A DNA stretch of 61,072 bases from Bacteroidales bacterium. Lineage in GTDB: Bacteria > Bacteroidota > Bacteroidia > Bacteroidales > ML635J-15. The stretch is taken from NCBI GenBank assembly GCA_017651185.1, contig JAGCDJ010000026.1:1-61072 (forward strand), written 5' to 3'. Position numbers and translations under genes: made by a program. Shown here one piece after another: positions 40,928-51,400 of this stretch. The notes beneath the pieces are model-generated. The model saw nothing but the letters and a program-made list of their open reading frames with translations, was not told where the DNA came from and did not search any database. Each line of letters starts with the position of its first letter. The first letter of the stretch is position 1.

Positions 40928-43900
40928 TTACCGCATAATCAGTATCTTTCGCGTCAATAGCCCATATTCTGTTTCGATGCGCAAGAAATATTCGCCCGAT
41001 GGAACATCAAGTTCAAGTTCTGTCCTGCTTGAATTTGCAGGTATTGTCTTAACAAACTTACCATTCATATCCACAACATCCACCGAAATCATATTCTCAC
41101 CTTCAATGAACACAATGCCATTAGACGGAATAGGATAGATACTGATTACTGACTGAATTTCATCAACATCCGACAATTCGTTTACGATAACCTCAACAGT
41201 ATCTGCACAATTGTATTCGCTGTAACCGATAACCCAAATTGTGTCGTTGGCTGCTTCAACGGTTATGCTCGATGCAGTTTCTCCGCTTTCCCATTCGTAT
41301 GACGATGCGCCATTGGCTGTAATGATAATTTCATTGTCACTCGTTACCTGACTGACAGAAATTTCTGGTCTTTCATGAACGTTAAGCACAATGGTTACAA
41401 CACTATCACAAGGTGAGTATGGATAAATGAAATTATATGTACCCGATGCGTTTAACGTACTATCATCAAATATATATGGCAATTCATATTCGCATACATC
41501 CACATTGATTATTTCGTGGAACCCTTCATAAACATTCAGCGTAAAAGCGACAATGCTGTCACATCCGTTTTCGGCAGAGAGTCGTACATCAAAAGTTCCT
41601 GCTTCTGCAAATTGCTGTCCGTTGTATTCGTATGGCAATTCGCTAGGACAAATGCTGACCTCATCGGAAGATGTCACAGGGTGTGATATTGTAAGGTTCA
41701 GCGTTACAATGCTATCGCATCCGTTGGCATTGATTAGCGTGAATGTTGGTTCGTTGGTTGACTCATAGTAGGTTCTGCCGTCTATCCATGTGTACGAATC
41801 GCAAGCAGATTGAACGTCTATTCCGTAGGTAGTTTCGTTTACCTCCACATTTATGCTTGCAGTCATGTCGCAACCTGTTTCCTCATTTGTTATAGTAAGA
41901 CTATATTCTCCAGAATGTTCCGTCGTGACATTAGATATTTCATAATTTTCAGAAGTGCCTGCGAAACCATTCGGACCTGTCCATGAATACAAATATGTTT
42001 CACCAGTCGAAGAACCTTGCGAACTCAACGACAAAGTGCTTCCGGCGCAAACATCCGCTGTTGTAGTCGACAAATTCACCGTTGGTCTTAAAGTTGTAGA
42101 ACTTACATTTGCGTCGGCTTCGTTTGTACAAATTTGGTTTCTGACAGTAACTGTGTAAAGACCTTCCGCTATTCCCGTAAACATAGGACTATTTTGAAAG
42201 CTAACACCGTCAATTGAATATTCATAGTCGTTGCCAAGCGGCGATTCAACCGTTATCGTGCCGTCACTACCACCCGAACAAAGAGTGTTAGGAGTTGTAG
42301 AAACCAGAGGATCATGTACATTTATCACAGTAAGATGCAAAGTGTCAGTCTTATAGCAACCATACGATGTCATATACACTATGGGATAATCGCCAGAGAC
42401 ATAGTAAGTATGACCATTATATTCATACTCACCACACGACACCTCATAGATATTATCATGAAGATTTCCGAGTACTACCAAACGGATTGCGACAACACTA
42501 TCGCATCTATTGACTGAATACAGATTATTATAATAGGTTCCCGATGTCGTATATGTTTGTTGTCCATAAATTGGATTGTTATATGTATAATAATAACATA
42601 CTGTGTCATCGATGAAAGTTGTATCGGAACTATGTATTGTCAGGTGCAAGGTAACAATGCTGTCGCAACCTGCTGGAGAAGTGAGCGTTTCTGTATAATC
42701 ACCACTTACCGTATAAGTAGTTCCGTTCCATTCGTAACTGCTGCATCGCGAAATGGTTTCTTCGTTATATACAGGCAGGATTTCAAACAAAGATGAGTTT
42801 TCGTTGAGAACGAATTCGTAATTCTCACCTGCATCGAGAGAGCCAAGTGTATAGTGGTATGTTCCTATCGACTCGCCAGTCTCGCGTGAAATTGCCCCGC
42901 TGATGCCTTCAACATTTTCAGAAAGCGAATAACGCAGTTCCGGATCTGATTGCCCACAACTTTTGTGTTGATTTGACTGCGGAGTTACCGTTATGGTTCT
43001 TGGCAAGACAGTAATTGCAATATTTATTATACTGTCGCAATAACCTTCGTTGTGGAATATCCACTGTAGATTATAATCGCCTGCATCGTAGAATGTAGCG
43101 ATACTATCTCGATAGGAATACGATTGACCTAATTCTAATGTTGCCGTTGTATTACCTATCTGCTGAGACGTTACTGCTATTGTATGAGTGTCGCTTGCAG
43201 GGCAGGTTGCGGATTTGCGGAAACTGATCAGGTCGGAATATCTGAATGCAGTAACTGGACGTACATCGAACGAGACTGTTTTGCTGTCGTCCTGAGTACT
43301 TGTACCCAACGATGCCCATGCTCTGTCGGTTGTTTTTTCGGTTACCGACCAATAGTACGAATTGGCATCAACTTCTGTTCCTCCAGCAACCTCTATTGCA
43401 TAGTTGACATTTGACAAATTTGTGCCAAGCGTGTACAGTTCACCTTCTGCCGGCAAATACCAGTTTTCCCCTTTTTCACGAGCTTTAAGCGCTGCAACAT
43501 AGTTTGCTTCGACAGGAGTGTCCTGAGAATTATTGTATGCCACAAGCGCATCGGTCATTGCCTTGCCATTCATCTTGGTTCTGGCATCTGTGTAATCTGC
43601 CGCATATTGCCCTGTTGTAAAGCGCGATGTTCCCCACGGAATGTTATTGTATTCGTCAAGACTTACGACGCGAACAGAATCGCTGTTCTTGGCATATACA
43701 ACACCAACTGCTTCCAAATTCTGTATTTCTGCTTCCATCCACATCGATGGTCGGACTACTATGTTGTTGCTTGTAACAATATCACCTACAAATACATTGT
43801 CAAACGTCGGCGCAACACCTGATGTCTTTACTGCATTTACCCTAAACTGAGAATTTTCGTAAAGGTTTGCTGTCGAAATCGAGTTTTGCGTTCCGAGCAT

Positions 43901-45277
43901 TGCATCACTATCGACATTGAACCATGAGTATGTTACCATGCTGCTACTATTTGGCGTTGCTATTAAATTTGCATTTTCGCCATAGCAAACAGCGTTGTCC
44001 CCACTGATAGAAACGGTAAATTCCGGTGCGACATTAACCGTTATGCTTCCAGTACCAGTGCATGTTCCACCACTAACGCTTACAGCGTATGTTGTAGGAA
44101 CAGTAAGGTTGTCAGTAGTGAATGTGTTTCCTGTGCCAAGATGATTGTCGGGAGCAGATGGTTGATACCACACATATTCAAGGGTTTCGTCTTCTGGCAC
44201 GCTTAAGGTTTCTGAAGAATTGTAGCAAACTATTCCTCCTCCGCTTATTGCCACATCGGTTTCTATTACAGAAATATCAAACGATTGACTTGATGTACAA
44301 TACCTTTCTATCTGATCAAAATATTGACCTACAGTTACCGAATAAGGATGTCCCTCGGTAACATTTGTCAGCGTAAGCGAACTTTCCGTGCTGATTGTCA
44401 CATTGGGATTAAGTTCATCCTTCCACGAATAACTGAAAGAGCCAGCACCATGTGTTACCGATATTTCCGTATTCAACCCCATGCACACGAGCATATTTCC
44501 AGCCAATTCGTATTCTGGTTCAAGAACATGTACATTTACGCGGACAATACTGTCGAACCCCTGATATGATGTATATGTTCGAGATATAAGCGTATCGTTT
44601 TCAGCATAAAAATCGTAACCTAAATCGGCAATCTTGTCGCCACGGCAATAATACTTGTCCTTTGTAATATCACTAACAAAACCAAAATTACGAACAAAAC
44701 GCAAATAATATCCCCTGTCAAAATAAGTAGCCTCAACACGACCTGTACTTCCGTTTACTGTTACAGGACAAGAGTCGTTTGCCACAGTTACTGTCCAATA
44801 CTTTTTAGAACCTAGCCATAATCCACCATTAGCAATTATCACATCGTGTATAAACATTTTGGACGAATACAATTTCCTCATTTGCCCTGCTGTAGGTATA
44901 TACCAGCCATCATCAAAATTGGCAGCACGGAAAGCAGGGAACAGATAATTTTCACTTGCATGCCCAAAATTTGGACCGCGAAACTGATTCATATATCCCC
45001 ACCCATCTACATCACTCATATACGCTGCATATTCAGAAACCGTGTTAGCAGCAACAGAAACACGAGGGAAAATCCGTGGTATGTTTCCTGCTGACCAATA
45101 CTGTGTAGAAGGATAATCGGATAGAGATACCGCCCAACCATGGTTTCCGTCATCGAAGACATAGAAAACAATAGCCTTTTCGTTTGACGGAGAATATACT
45201 GTATCGCCAACATGATACCTCTGGGCATACACAAATGCTGGCACGATAAACAATATTGCTAATAATATTTTTTTCAT
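40928..45277 (-). CDS. T9SS surface protein with DUF1566-like, Ig-like and CDS-repeat domains
   Basis: A 1449-residue exported protein (signal peptide MKKILLAILFIVPAFVYAQ). The first 200 residues are a DUF1566/Lcl-like domain (YHVGDTVYSPSNEKAIVFYV, DDGWYIPTAGQMRKLYSS, YWTVTVAND). A second diverged copy occurs at about residues 490-690 (FVGDIVTSNN, ENWYLPAEGELYTLG, SYYWSVTEK). Between and after are Ig/PKD-like segments, an MBG-like segment (ITVTPQSNQHKSCGQSDPEL), six CDS-repeats and SprB-like repeats. The end is a T9SS type A sorting domain (ISIYPIPSNGIVFIEGEN, then VDMNGKFVKTI). It is probably displayed on the cell surface and binds ligand or neighbouring cells; ligand unknown. The 210-residue paralogue gene lies 12 bp upstream. 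Confidence 0.87.
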   Translation of the reverse strand: MKKILLAILFIVPAFVYAQRYHVGDTVYSPSNEKAIVFYVFDDGNHGWAVSLSDYPSTQYWSAGNIPRIFPRVSVAANTVSEYAAYMSDVDGWGYMNQFRGPNFGHASENYLFPAFRAANFDDGWYIPTAGQMRKLYSSKMFIHDVIIANGGLWLGSKKYWTVTVANDSCPVTVNGSTGRVEATYFDRGYYLRFVRNFGFVSDITKDKYYCRGDKIADLGYDFYAENDTLISRTYTSYQGFDSIVRVNVHVLEPEYELAGNMLVCMGLNTEISVTHGAGSFSYSWKDELNPNVTISTESSLTLTNVTEGHPYSVTVGQYFDQIERYCTSSQSFDISVIETDVAISGGGIVCYNSSETLSVPEDETLEYVWYQPSAPDNHLGTGNTFTTDNLTVPTTYAVSVSGGTCTGTGSITVNVAPEFTVSISGDNAVCYGENANLIATPNSSSMVTYSWFNVDSDAMLGTQNSISTANLYENSQFRVNAVKTSGVAPTFDNVFVGDIVTSNNIVVRPSMWMEAEIQNLEAVGVVYAKNSDSVRVVSLDEYNNIPWGTSRFTTGQYAADYTDARTKMNGKAMTDALVAYNNSQDTPVEANYVAALKAREKGENWYLPAEGELYTLGTNLSNVNYAIEVAGGTEVDANSYYWSVTEKTTDRAWASLGTSTQDDSKTVSFDVRPVTAFRYSDLISFRKSATCPASDTHTIAVTSQQIGNTTATLELGQSYSYRDSIATFYDAGDYNLQWIFHNEGYCDSIINIAITVLPRTITVTPQSNQHKSCGQSDPELRYSLSENVEGISGAISRETGESIGTYHYTLGSLDAGENYEFVLNENSSLFEILPVYNEETISRCSSYEWNGTTYTVSGDYTETLTSPAGCDSIVTLHLTIHSSDTTFIDDTVCYYYTYNNPIYGQQTYTTSGTYYNNLYSVNRCDSVVAIRLVVLGNLHDNIYEVSCGEYEYNGHTYYVSGDYPIVYMTSYGCYKTDTLHLTVINVHDPLVSTTPNTLCSGGSDGTITVESPLGNDYEYSIDGVSFQNSPMFTGIAEGLYTVTVRNQICTNEADANVSSTTLRPTVNLSTTTADVCAGSTLSLSSQGSSTGETYLYSWTGPNGFAGTSENYEISNVTTEHSGEYSLTITNEETGCDMTASINVEVNETTYGIDVQSACDSYTWIDGRTYYESTNEPTFTLINANGCDSIVTLNLTISHPVTSSDEVSICPSELPYEYNGQQFAEAGTFDVRLSAENGCDSIVAFTLNVYEGFHEIINVDVCEYELPYIFDDSTLNASGTYNFIYPYSPCDSVVTIVLNVHERPEISVSQVTSDNEIIITANGASSYEWESGETASSITVEAANDTIWVIGYSEYNCADTVEVIVNELSDVDEIQSVISIYPIPSNGIVFIEGENMISVDVVDMNGKFVKTIPANSSRTELELDVPSGEYFLRIETEYGLLTRKILIMR

Positions 45278-45289
45278 AACACAAAAAAC

Positions 45290-45922
45290 TTAAAAGTTCC
45301 TAATTGCCCTAACTTTTGCATACTCATTTTTGGGTTTAGCAGCAATAGCGCCATCGTAGTTGAGTATCCATGCACTATTCACTCCATAATACTCTTCCAT
45401 GCTCGACCAATACAACCGCCCTGTCATCCTTGAACCATCACAGGCATCCAAAGCCATATTAACATCAATCATATTTGAGTAAAGTATTACCAATTGCCCA
45501 ATAGATGGCAGATACCAACCGTCCCCACAACTTACTGCTGCATTCACTGCCGATGAATAATTAGACAATGCCAAACCATCCTCCTGTGCTGCCCTTACAA
45601 TTGAATCGCAACGCACAGCACCAATGGTGTCGGTGTATACAAGTCTAGGATTTGCGCCATAACTATTTAGATAACACTGGATTCCAAGATTACCCCATAT
45701 CAAAGTATCTGAATCGGCATCATTAAGTGCGAGTGCCCAACCATGCTGTTGCGAATTGTCAACAAAGAATACAACTCCGAAAGCAGTTTTGCCGCTTGTA
45801 GAAAAATCATCTGGCGACACCGTTGTGTTGTCGGTGCAATAAATATCGCCCACATGAACACGTTCCTGCGCAAAAACCGCAAGACTCACAAGTATCATTA
45901 AAATTGTAACGAACTGTTTCAT
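45290..45922 (-). CDS. Small exported DUF1566-like protein, paralogue of its neighbour
   Basis: A 210-residue protein with a signal peptide (MKQFVTILMILVSLAVFAQ). The rest is one DUF1566/Lcl-like domain: VHVGDIYCTDNTTVSPD, GWALALNDADSDTL, GDGWYLPSIGQLVILYSNM, YWSSMEEYYGVNSAWILN and VRAIRNF. It is similar in order and motifs to both DUF1566-like copies of the 1449-residue protein encoded 12 bp downstream, and the two genes form an operon. It has no T9SS sorting domain. A -7 box TATATTTG is at 45948-45955. Confidence 0.82.
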   Translation of the reverse strand: MKQFVTILMILVSLAVFAQERVHVGDIYCTDNTTVSPDDFSTSGKTAFGVVFFVDNSQQHGWALALNDADSDTLIWGNLGIQCYLNSYGANPRLVYTDTIGAVRCDSIVRAAQEDGLALSNYSSAVNAAVSCGDGWYLPSIGQLVILYSNMIDVNMALDACDGSRMTGRLYWSSMEEYYGVNSAWILNYDGAIAAKPKNEYAKVRAIRNF

Positions 45923-45947
45923 AAAACATTAACTCTTAACCGATATG

Positions 45948-45955
45948 CAAATATA
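45948..45955 (-). promoter_or_regulatory. -7 box of the DUF1566 operon
   Basis: Minus-strand TATATTTG, 26-33 bp before the start codon at 45922. Confidence 0.55.
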
Positions 45956-46020
45956 TAAAATTTTCTATAAATATAACGAATGAATGTTATTATAGTTGCC
46001 TGAGAGATGAAAAAAAATTG

Positions 46021-46178
46021 GGCAGATGCCTGTTTGAATGTTTCAAGTTTCAATGGCTTCGCCGTTTGATGGGCTAAAGCCCGTTTCAAGTTTCTAAGTT
46101 TCAAGTTCGAAGATTGAAAATTTGAAGATTCAACAATATTCAAAAAATCAAATTGTAGCATCGCAATGCTTTGCGATG
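46021..46178. repeat. Intergenic repeat-like stretch with short hairpins
   Basis: Contains several TTTCAAGTTTC-like units (46041-46110), the hairpins GGCTTCGCC (46055-46063), GGGCTAAAGCCC (46071-46082) and CATCGCA...TTGCGATG (46159-46178). No credible gene. It looks like an array of REP-type elements. Confidence 0.6.
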
Positions 46179-46196
46179 GTTCAATGGATTGTGACA

Positions 46197-46808
46197 TTAT
46201 TTCACCTTCATGTCGATTAATTTTAAATCGCCCATGTAGGCTTTCAGTTTGTCGTTGATTTCGAGTTTGCCTACGCCAAGCGGGGTGCCTGTGTATATGA
46301 GGTCACCTATTTTCAGGGTCATAAATTTCGACACATGCTCAATAATATCATCAATGGAGAAAAGCATGTCGGAAGTATTGCCATGCTGCACTTCTATATC
46401 GTTTCGTAGCAAGCGGAAATCAATGTTGCTCTTGTCGGGCAATTCATCAAGCGGCACAAATTCCGAAAGCACAGCCGAACCATCGAACGACTTGCAAATC
46501 TCCCACGGCAATCCGCGTTGGCGGCATTCGTTTTGCAGGTCGCGGGCGGTAAGGTCAAGGCCAAGTGCCACAGCATCGTAGTAGCGGTGTGCAAATTTCT
46601 TCTGTATGTGCTTTCCAAGACGACTGATTCGATACACAACCTCTACTTCGTATTGCAGGTCGTTGGTCCAGTTGGGGATAAAGAAAACCTTGTTGCTCTT
46701 CAATAGTGAAGAATCGGGCTTCATGAAGAATATCGGCGCTTCTGGGTATGGAAGGTTCAGTTCTGCAATATGCGCCTTGTAGTTCATTCCTATGCAGATA
46801 ATTTTCAT
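46197..46808 (-). CDS. Fumarylacetoacetate hydrolase (FAH) family protein
   Basis: A 203-residue FAH-fold protein: KIICIGMNYKAHIAEL, PIFFMKPDSSLL, LQYEVEVVYRISRLGK with the metal-binding Glu residues, and IYTGTPLGVGKLE. The family includes acylpyruvate hydrolases and oxaloacetate decarboxylases/tautomerases. This short form is closest in length to acylpyruvase-type enzymes, but the exact reaction cannot be read from the sequence. It is 12 bp downstream of the amidohydrolase gene on the same strand, so co-transcription is likely. Confidence 0.9.
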   Translation of the reverse strand: MKIICIGMNYKAHIAELNLPYPEAPIFFMKPDSSLLKSNKVFFIPNWTNDLQYEVEVVYRISRLGKHIQKKFAHRYYDAVALGLDLTARDLQNECRQRGLPWEICKSFDGSAVLSEFVPLDELPDKSNIDFRLLRNDIEVQHGNTSDMLFSIDDIIEHVSKFMTLKIGDLIYTGTPLGVGKLEINDKLKAYMGDLKLIDMKVK

Positions 46809-46820
46809 AGTGCTTTACTT

Positions 46821-48020
46821 TTATTCGTTTACAACCACTTTCATGTCAACTTTTTTGTTGGCATTGTCGATTTCCACCTCAATGTGCCCCTTGTCGAAAT
46901 TGTCTGTGCAATATCCCGCCACATATTCATCAAGGGTTAACTGTTGTCCAGGAACAGGAGGGAAGAGGCTTGCAGGCAACGAACCAAATACACCAGTTGG
47001 CATTCCATCGGAGCCAAGCACAAGGTTTTCTCCCATCTTGAATCCTGCCTTGTCAATTAGCATCCTAAATGGGTCGTTGCGTTCGCAGTACGACTTTGTC
47101 AGTCGGTCGGAGTAGTCGATGCTGTCCATGTTGAAGTTTGGCTGCATGCTCAATGTGAGGTTTAGGTCGCGTGCTTTCATGGCCTGCTGTTCGGTGATAA
47201 ATTGTGTGTGTTCCAGACGAATAAACATATCGGGCGAGTGTCTCAAAACCCCATCGAGGCATTTAAGCACTTGTTCTATTGCGTTTTCGCCAATACAGTG
47301 TATTGCCATTGCACTGCGGTACGAAACAATTTGTTCAAGAAGTTCAGTAAGTTCAGCATCGGTATAGGTCATAAACGGATTTCCACCGTTGCGATATTCG
47401 GAGATTGCGGCGGTTGATGCCCCGCAGGCGCCATCGGCAAAGAGTTTTACGCCACGACAGACTTTCTTGTACCTTTCGGGCAGTAGCGGATAGTTTTGCG
47501 GTGATGTCCATACCTCGGTAACATTTGAGCAGTCGTTTGTGGCAAGAAACTCAAAAATGTCGTTATTGCACACATACATGTCGGCAGCGAAGCACACACC
47601 TAGCGAAAGGTTCTTTTTGATGCTACGCTCAAAAGTTTCGCGGTTGAATCCGAATATCTTGGCGATGAAAGTCAGCACCTGCATGGTGTTGCGTTCTATC
47701 CAGTTCTGGTTTTTGCAGTTCACAAACCATTCATTGTACTGTTCCTGGATGACTTTACCTGCCTCGGTGTTGAAAATGTAGTTGTGCAACGAATTGTTGC
47801 AAATGATTATCGGTGGCAGTTTATCGAGATTTTCCTTCGAGAATGTGAAGTACGAATCGAACCATCCCATTGCGACATTAATTCTATCGTGCGGGAGTTG
47901 CGACAGTTGCCTTATGGCATCTTCCTCTGTCCTTACCTTGAACAGGTCGGTTGCCGTAGCAAGCGAACCATACGAAAACAGGTGGTTATGACGGTCTTTC
48001 AATAATGGTATGCGTATCAT
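46821..48020 (-). CDS. Amidohydrolase family protein (YtcJ-like)
   Basis: A 399-residue metal-dependent hydrolase of the amidohydrolase_3 group. It starts MIRIPLLKDRHNHL, where the first metal-binding H-x-H is DRHNH. Other landmarks are GVKLFADGACGASTAAIS, AMAIHCIGENAIEQVLKCL, RLEHTQFI and a C-terminal LVLGSDGMPTGVF. The substrate is unknown. The leading N-terminal beta domain usual for the group is missing, so this is a compact form. A -7 box TATTTTTG at 48037-48044 supports the start. Confidence 0.85.
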   Translation of the reverse strand: MIRIPLLKDRHNHLFSYGSLATATDLFKVRTEEDAIRQLSQLPHDRINVAMGWFDSYFTFSKENLDKLPPIIICNNSLHNYIFNTEAGKVIQEQYNEWFVNCKNQNWIERNTMQVLTFIAKIFGFNRETFERSIKKNLSLGVCFAADMYVCNNDIFEFLATNDCSNVTEVWTSPQNYPLLPERYKKVCRGVKLFADGACGASTAAISEYRNGGNPFMTYTDAELTELLEQIVSYRSAMAIHCIGENAIEQVLKCLDGVLRHSPDMFIRLEHTQFITEQQAMKARDLNLTLSMQPNFNMDSIDYSDRLTKSYCERNDPFRMLIDKAGFKMGENLVLGSDGMPTGVFGSLPASLFPPVPGQQLTLDEYVAGYCTDNFDKGHIEVEIDNANKKVDMKVVVNE

Positions 48021-48036
48021 GGCAATATTATTTTTG

Positions 48037-48044
48037 CAAAAATA
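48037..48044 (-). promoter_or_regulatory. -7 box of the amidohydrolase operon
   Basis: Minus-strand TATTTTTG, 17-24 bp before the ATG. Confidence 0.6.
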
Positions 48045-48072
48045 AAAAAGTTTAAGTTGCTGTACAAAAAAA

Positions 48073-48095
48073 CGGAAGGACTATCTGTCCTTCCG
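48073..48095 (-). terminator. Terminator at the end of the rplKAJL-rpoBC operon
   Basis: A 9-bp perfect stem CGGAAGGAC / GTCCTTCCG with loop TATCT-type, followed on the minus strand by seven U residues. It lies 22 bp after the DUF3467 stop. Confidence 0.92.
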
Positions 48096-48117
48096 CCTAT
48101 ATCCACAAAACAAATAA

Positions 48118-48426
48118 CTATGCTTTTGCCGTATTGCCGCCAAAATTCATTGGAATTTTGGACTGCTGAATTGATATCGGTCCAAAATTGGACTCATATT
48201 TCTTGATGTTGTCCTGCAGCGCATTCAAGAGTCTCATGGCATGTTCGGGGGTAATTATTATCCTCGACTGCACCTTCGACTTTGGTACACCAGGCATAAC
48301 CCTGACAAAATCAAGTATAAATTCAGACGACGAATGACTTATCACTGCAAGGTTAGCATATGTTCCCTGCCCTGTCTGTTCGTCCAATTCGATATTCAAC
48401 TGGTTATTATTCTCAGCCATAGTCAT
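48118..48426 (-). CDS. DUF3467 domain protein
   Basis: A 102-residue protein matching DUF3467: an acidic start (NQLNIELDEQTGQGTYANLAV), then SSSEFILDFVRVMPGVPKSKV and RIIITPEHAMRLLNALQDNI. The family is restricted largely to Bacteroidota and its function is unknown. The gene begins 4 bp after rpoC and is the last gene before the operon terminator; the same rpoC-DUF3467 order is common in the phylum. This suggests a role tied to RNA polymerase or at least co-expression (inference). The start could be the ATG at 48426 or the one at 48420. Confidence 0.92.
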   Translation of the reverse strand: MTMAENNNQLNIELDEQTGQGTYANLAVISHSSSEFILDFVRVMPGVPKSKVQSRIIITPEHAMRLLNALQDNIKKYESNFGPISIQQSKIPMNFGGNTAKA

Positions 48427-48430
48427 TCAA

Positions 48431-51400
48431 TTAAATTTCTGGTTCGGATTGCTGTTCGAGAGTATCAAGGTAAGGAGCAACTTCTGCCTTGTTGCACACG
48501 CGCAAATTCTGGAATTCGCGGAGACCTGTTCCTGCTGGAATCAAATGACCAACAATAACATTTTCCTTCATGCCTTCCAAAGTATCTTCCTTTGCCCTGA
48601 TTGCTGATTCGTTCAACACCTTTGTTGTTTCCTGGAATGATGCAGCCGACATGAAACTTGATGTCTGCAATGCAGCCTTGGTAATACCCTGCAATACCTG
48701 GCTTGATGTTGCTGGAATTGCTGGTCTTGCCTCAACAAGTTTCTTATCCTTACGCTTCAGCATCGAATTTTCATCGCGAAGTCTTCTGTACGAAACAATT
48801 TGACCTGCTGTGAAATTCTCGGAATCACCGGCATCAACGACCACCTTCTTGTCGAAGATAGAATCGTTTTCCTGCCTGAATTCCCACTTGTCAACCACCT
48901 GCTTTTCAAGGAACTGGGTGTCGCCTGGATCTTCTACAACAACCTTTCTCATCATCTGGCGTACGATTACCTCGAAGTGCTTATTGTTAATCTTAACACC
49001 CTGCAGACGGTAAACATCCTGAATTTCGTTAACAAGATATTCCTGTACTGCTGTCGGACCCTTGATAGCAAGGATGTCGGACGGAGTGATAGCACCATCG
49101 ATAAGTGGAGTACCTGCCTTGATGTAGTCGTTTGGCTGGACAAGAATCTGCTTTGACAGCGGAACCAAGTACTTCTTTGAACTGCCTTCCTTCGGGGTTA
49201 TCTCGATTTCGCGGTTACCACGCTTAATCTTACCAAACTGAACAACACCGTCGATTTCCGAAACAACTGCAGGATTCGATGGGTTACGAGCTTCGAACAA
49301 CTCGGTTACACGTGGCAAACCACCCGTGATATCACCACCCTTACCTACTACCTTCGGCATCTTGATAAGGATATCTCCTGCCAAAATCTGGTCTTTTTCG
49401 TTCTTCATCAGACGAGCGCCTACTGGCAGGTTGTAAACTGCAAGAACTTCCTTATTCTTGTCTACAATCTTTGCAACTGGAATCTTAGACTTATCCTTAG
49501 TTTCAGTGATTATCCTTTCGATAAATCCTGTCTGAGGAGCAATTTCCTGCTTGAAGTTGACTCCTTCAACAACATCTTCGAATACAAGTTTACCTGTATA
49601 TTCCGAAATAATTACAATGTTGTACTGGTCCCATTCACATATCTTATCACCCTTCTTAACAACATCGCCATTCTTGAAGTACAATCTTGAACCGTAGGGC
49701 AAAGTTTTGTTAACCAATGCAATCTTTGTTCCTGGGTCGAGTATCTTGAGTTCGGCCATACGAGTAACAACGATGTCAACTGGTCCGTCTTCCTCTTCGT
49801 GAGCGACTGTACGAAGTTCATCGATTTCAAGGATACCGTCGTATTTTGCAGTGATTGTTGATTCACTAGCAATGTTACCTGCGATACCACCGGAGTGGAA
49901 TGTACGAAGAGTAAGCTGTGTACCTGGTTCACCGATTGACTGTGCAGCGATAACACCAACTGCCTCACCCTTTTGAACCATCCTGTGTGTTGCAAGGTTA
50001 CGTCCGTAACACTTTGCGCAAACACCTCTCTGCGACTCACAAGTGAGAACCGAGCGGATTTCAACCTTCTCGATAGGAGAATCTGCGATTGTCTTTGCAA
50101 TGTCCTCGGTAATTTCTTCACCCGATGCTACTATGAGCTCGTTAGTCTGAGGATGGAATATATCGTGAACACTAATTCTACCCAAGATACGATCGTACAA
50201 CGATTCAATAAGTTCACCGTCGTCCTTCCTAAGTTCAGAAACTTCAAGTCCGCGCAATGTACCGCAGTCTTCCTCGTTAATGATAACATCGTGAGCCACA
50301 TCAACAAGACGACGAGTCAGATAACCTGCATCAGCAGTCTTAAGAGCGGTATCGGCAAGACCCTTACGAGCACCGTGGCTTGAGATGAAGTATTCCAGAA
50401 TCGAAAGACCTTCCTTGAAGTTTGCAAGAATTGGGTTTTCGATGATTTCGCTTGCGCCTGTACCAGACTTCTGCGGTTTAGCCATAAGACCTCTCATACC
50501 GCACAACTGGCTAATCTGCTCTTTAGAACCACGGGCACCAGAGTCAAGCATCATGTATACTGAGTTGAAACCTTGGTCGTCGGTCGAAAGTTTCTTCATA
50601 ACGGCGATACTCAACTTGGCATTTACATTGGTCCATACATCGATGACCTGATTGTAACGTTCTGTATCAGTAATGAAACCGTTGCTAAAATTTGACATGA
50701 TTTCGTCAACCTGATCGTAACCATCCTGGATAAGTTGTGCTTTTTCGTCAGGTACGATAACGTTGTCAAGGTTGAACGAAAGACCGCCGATGAAAGCGTT
50801 GTAGTAACCCATGTTCTTAATGTCGTCGAGGAACTTGGCGGTCGTAGCTGTTCCGCACTTATTGATAAGACTGCCAATAATATCTCTCAACGATTTCTTA
50901 GTAAGGAGCTGGTTGATATAACCGTATTCCTTCGGAACAACCTGGTTGAATATTACACGACCAGTGGTTGTTTCGATAATATGTTCAATGAAGTTGCCGT
51001 TTTCGTCAACATCGTGGTGTCTAACCTTGATTTTTGAATGAAGTCCAAGTTTACCTTCATTATATGCGATGATAACTTCCTCCGGGCCATAGAATGTCTG
51101 ACCTTCACCTGGTTCGCCTGTTCTTTCCTTGGTGATGTAGTAAAGACCAAGAACCATATCCTGTGATGGTACCGTGATAGGCGCACCGTTTGCAGGATTA
51201 AGGATGTTGTGCGAAGCAAGCATAAGAATCTGTGCTTCCATAACAGCAGCATTGCCCAATGGCAAGTGAACAGCCATCTGGTCACCATCGAAGTCGGCGT
51301 TGAATGCCGTACATACGAGCGGGTGAAGTTGGATTGCCTTACCTTCGATAAGTTTTGGTTGGAATGCCTGAATACCAAGACGGTGCAACGTAGGAGCACG

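Noticed and set aside
45919..46197. 92-residue minus-strand frame between the DUF1566 gene and the FAH gene
   Set aside because: It is built from the TTTCAAG repeats and hairpins, overlaps the start of the DUF1566 gene, and contains its promoter.
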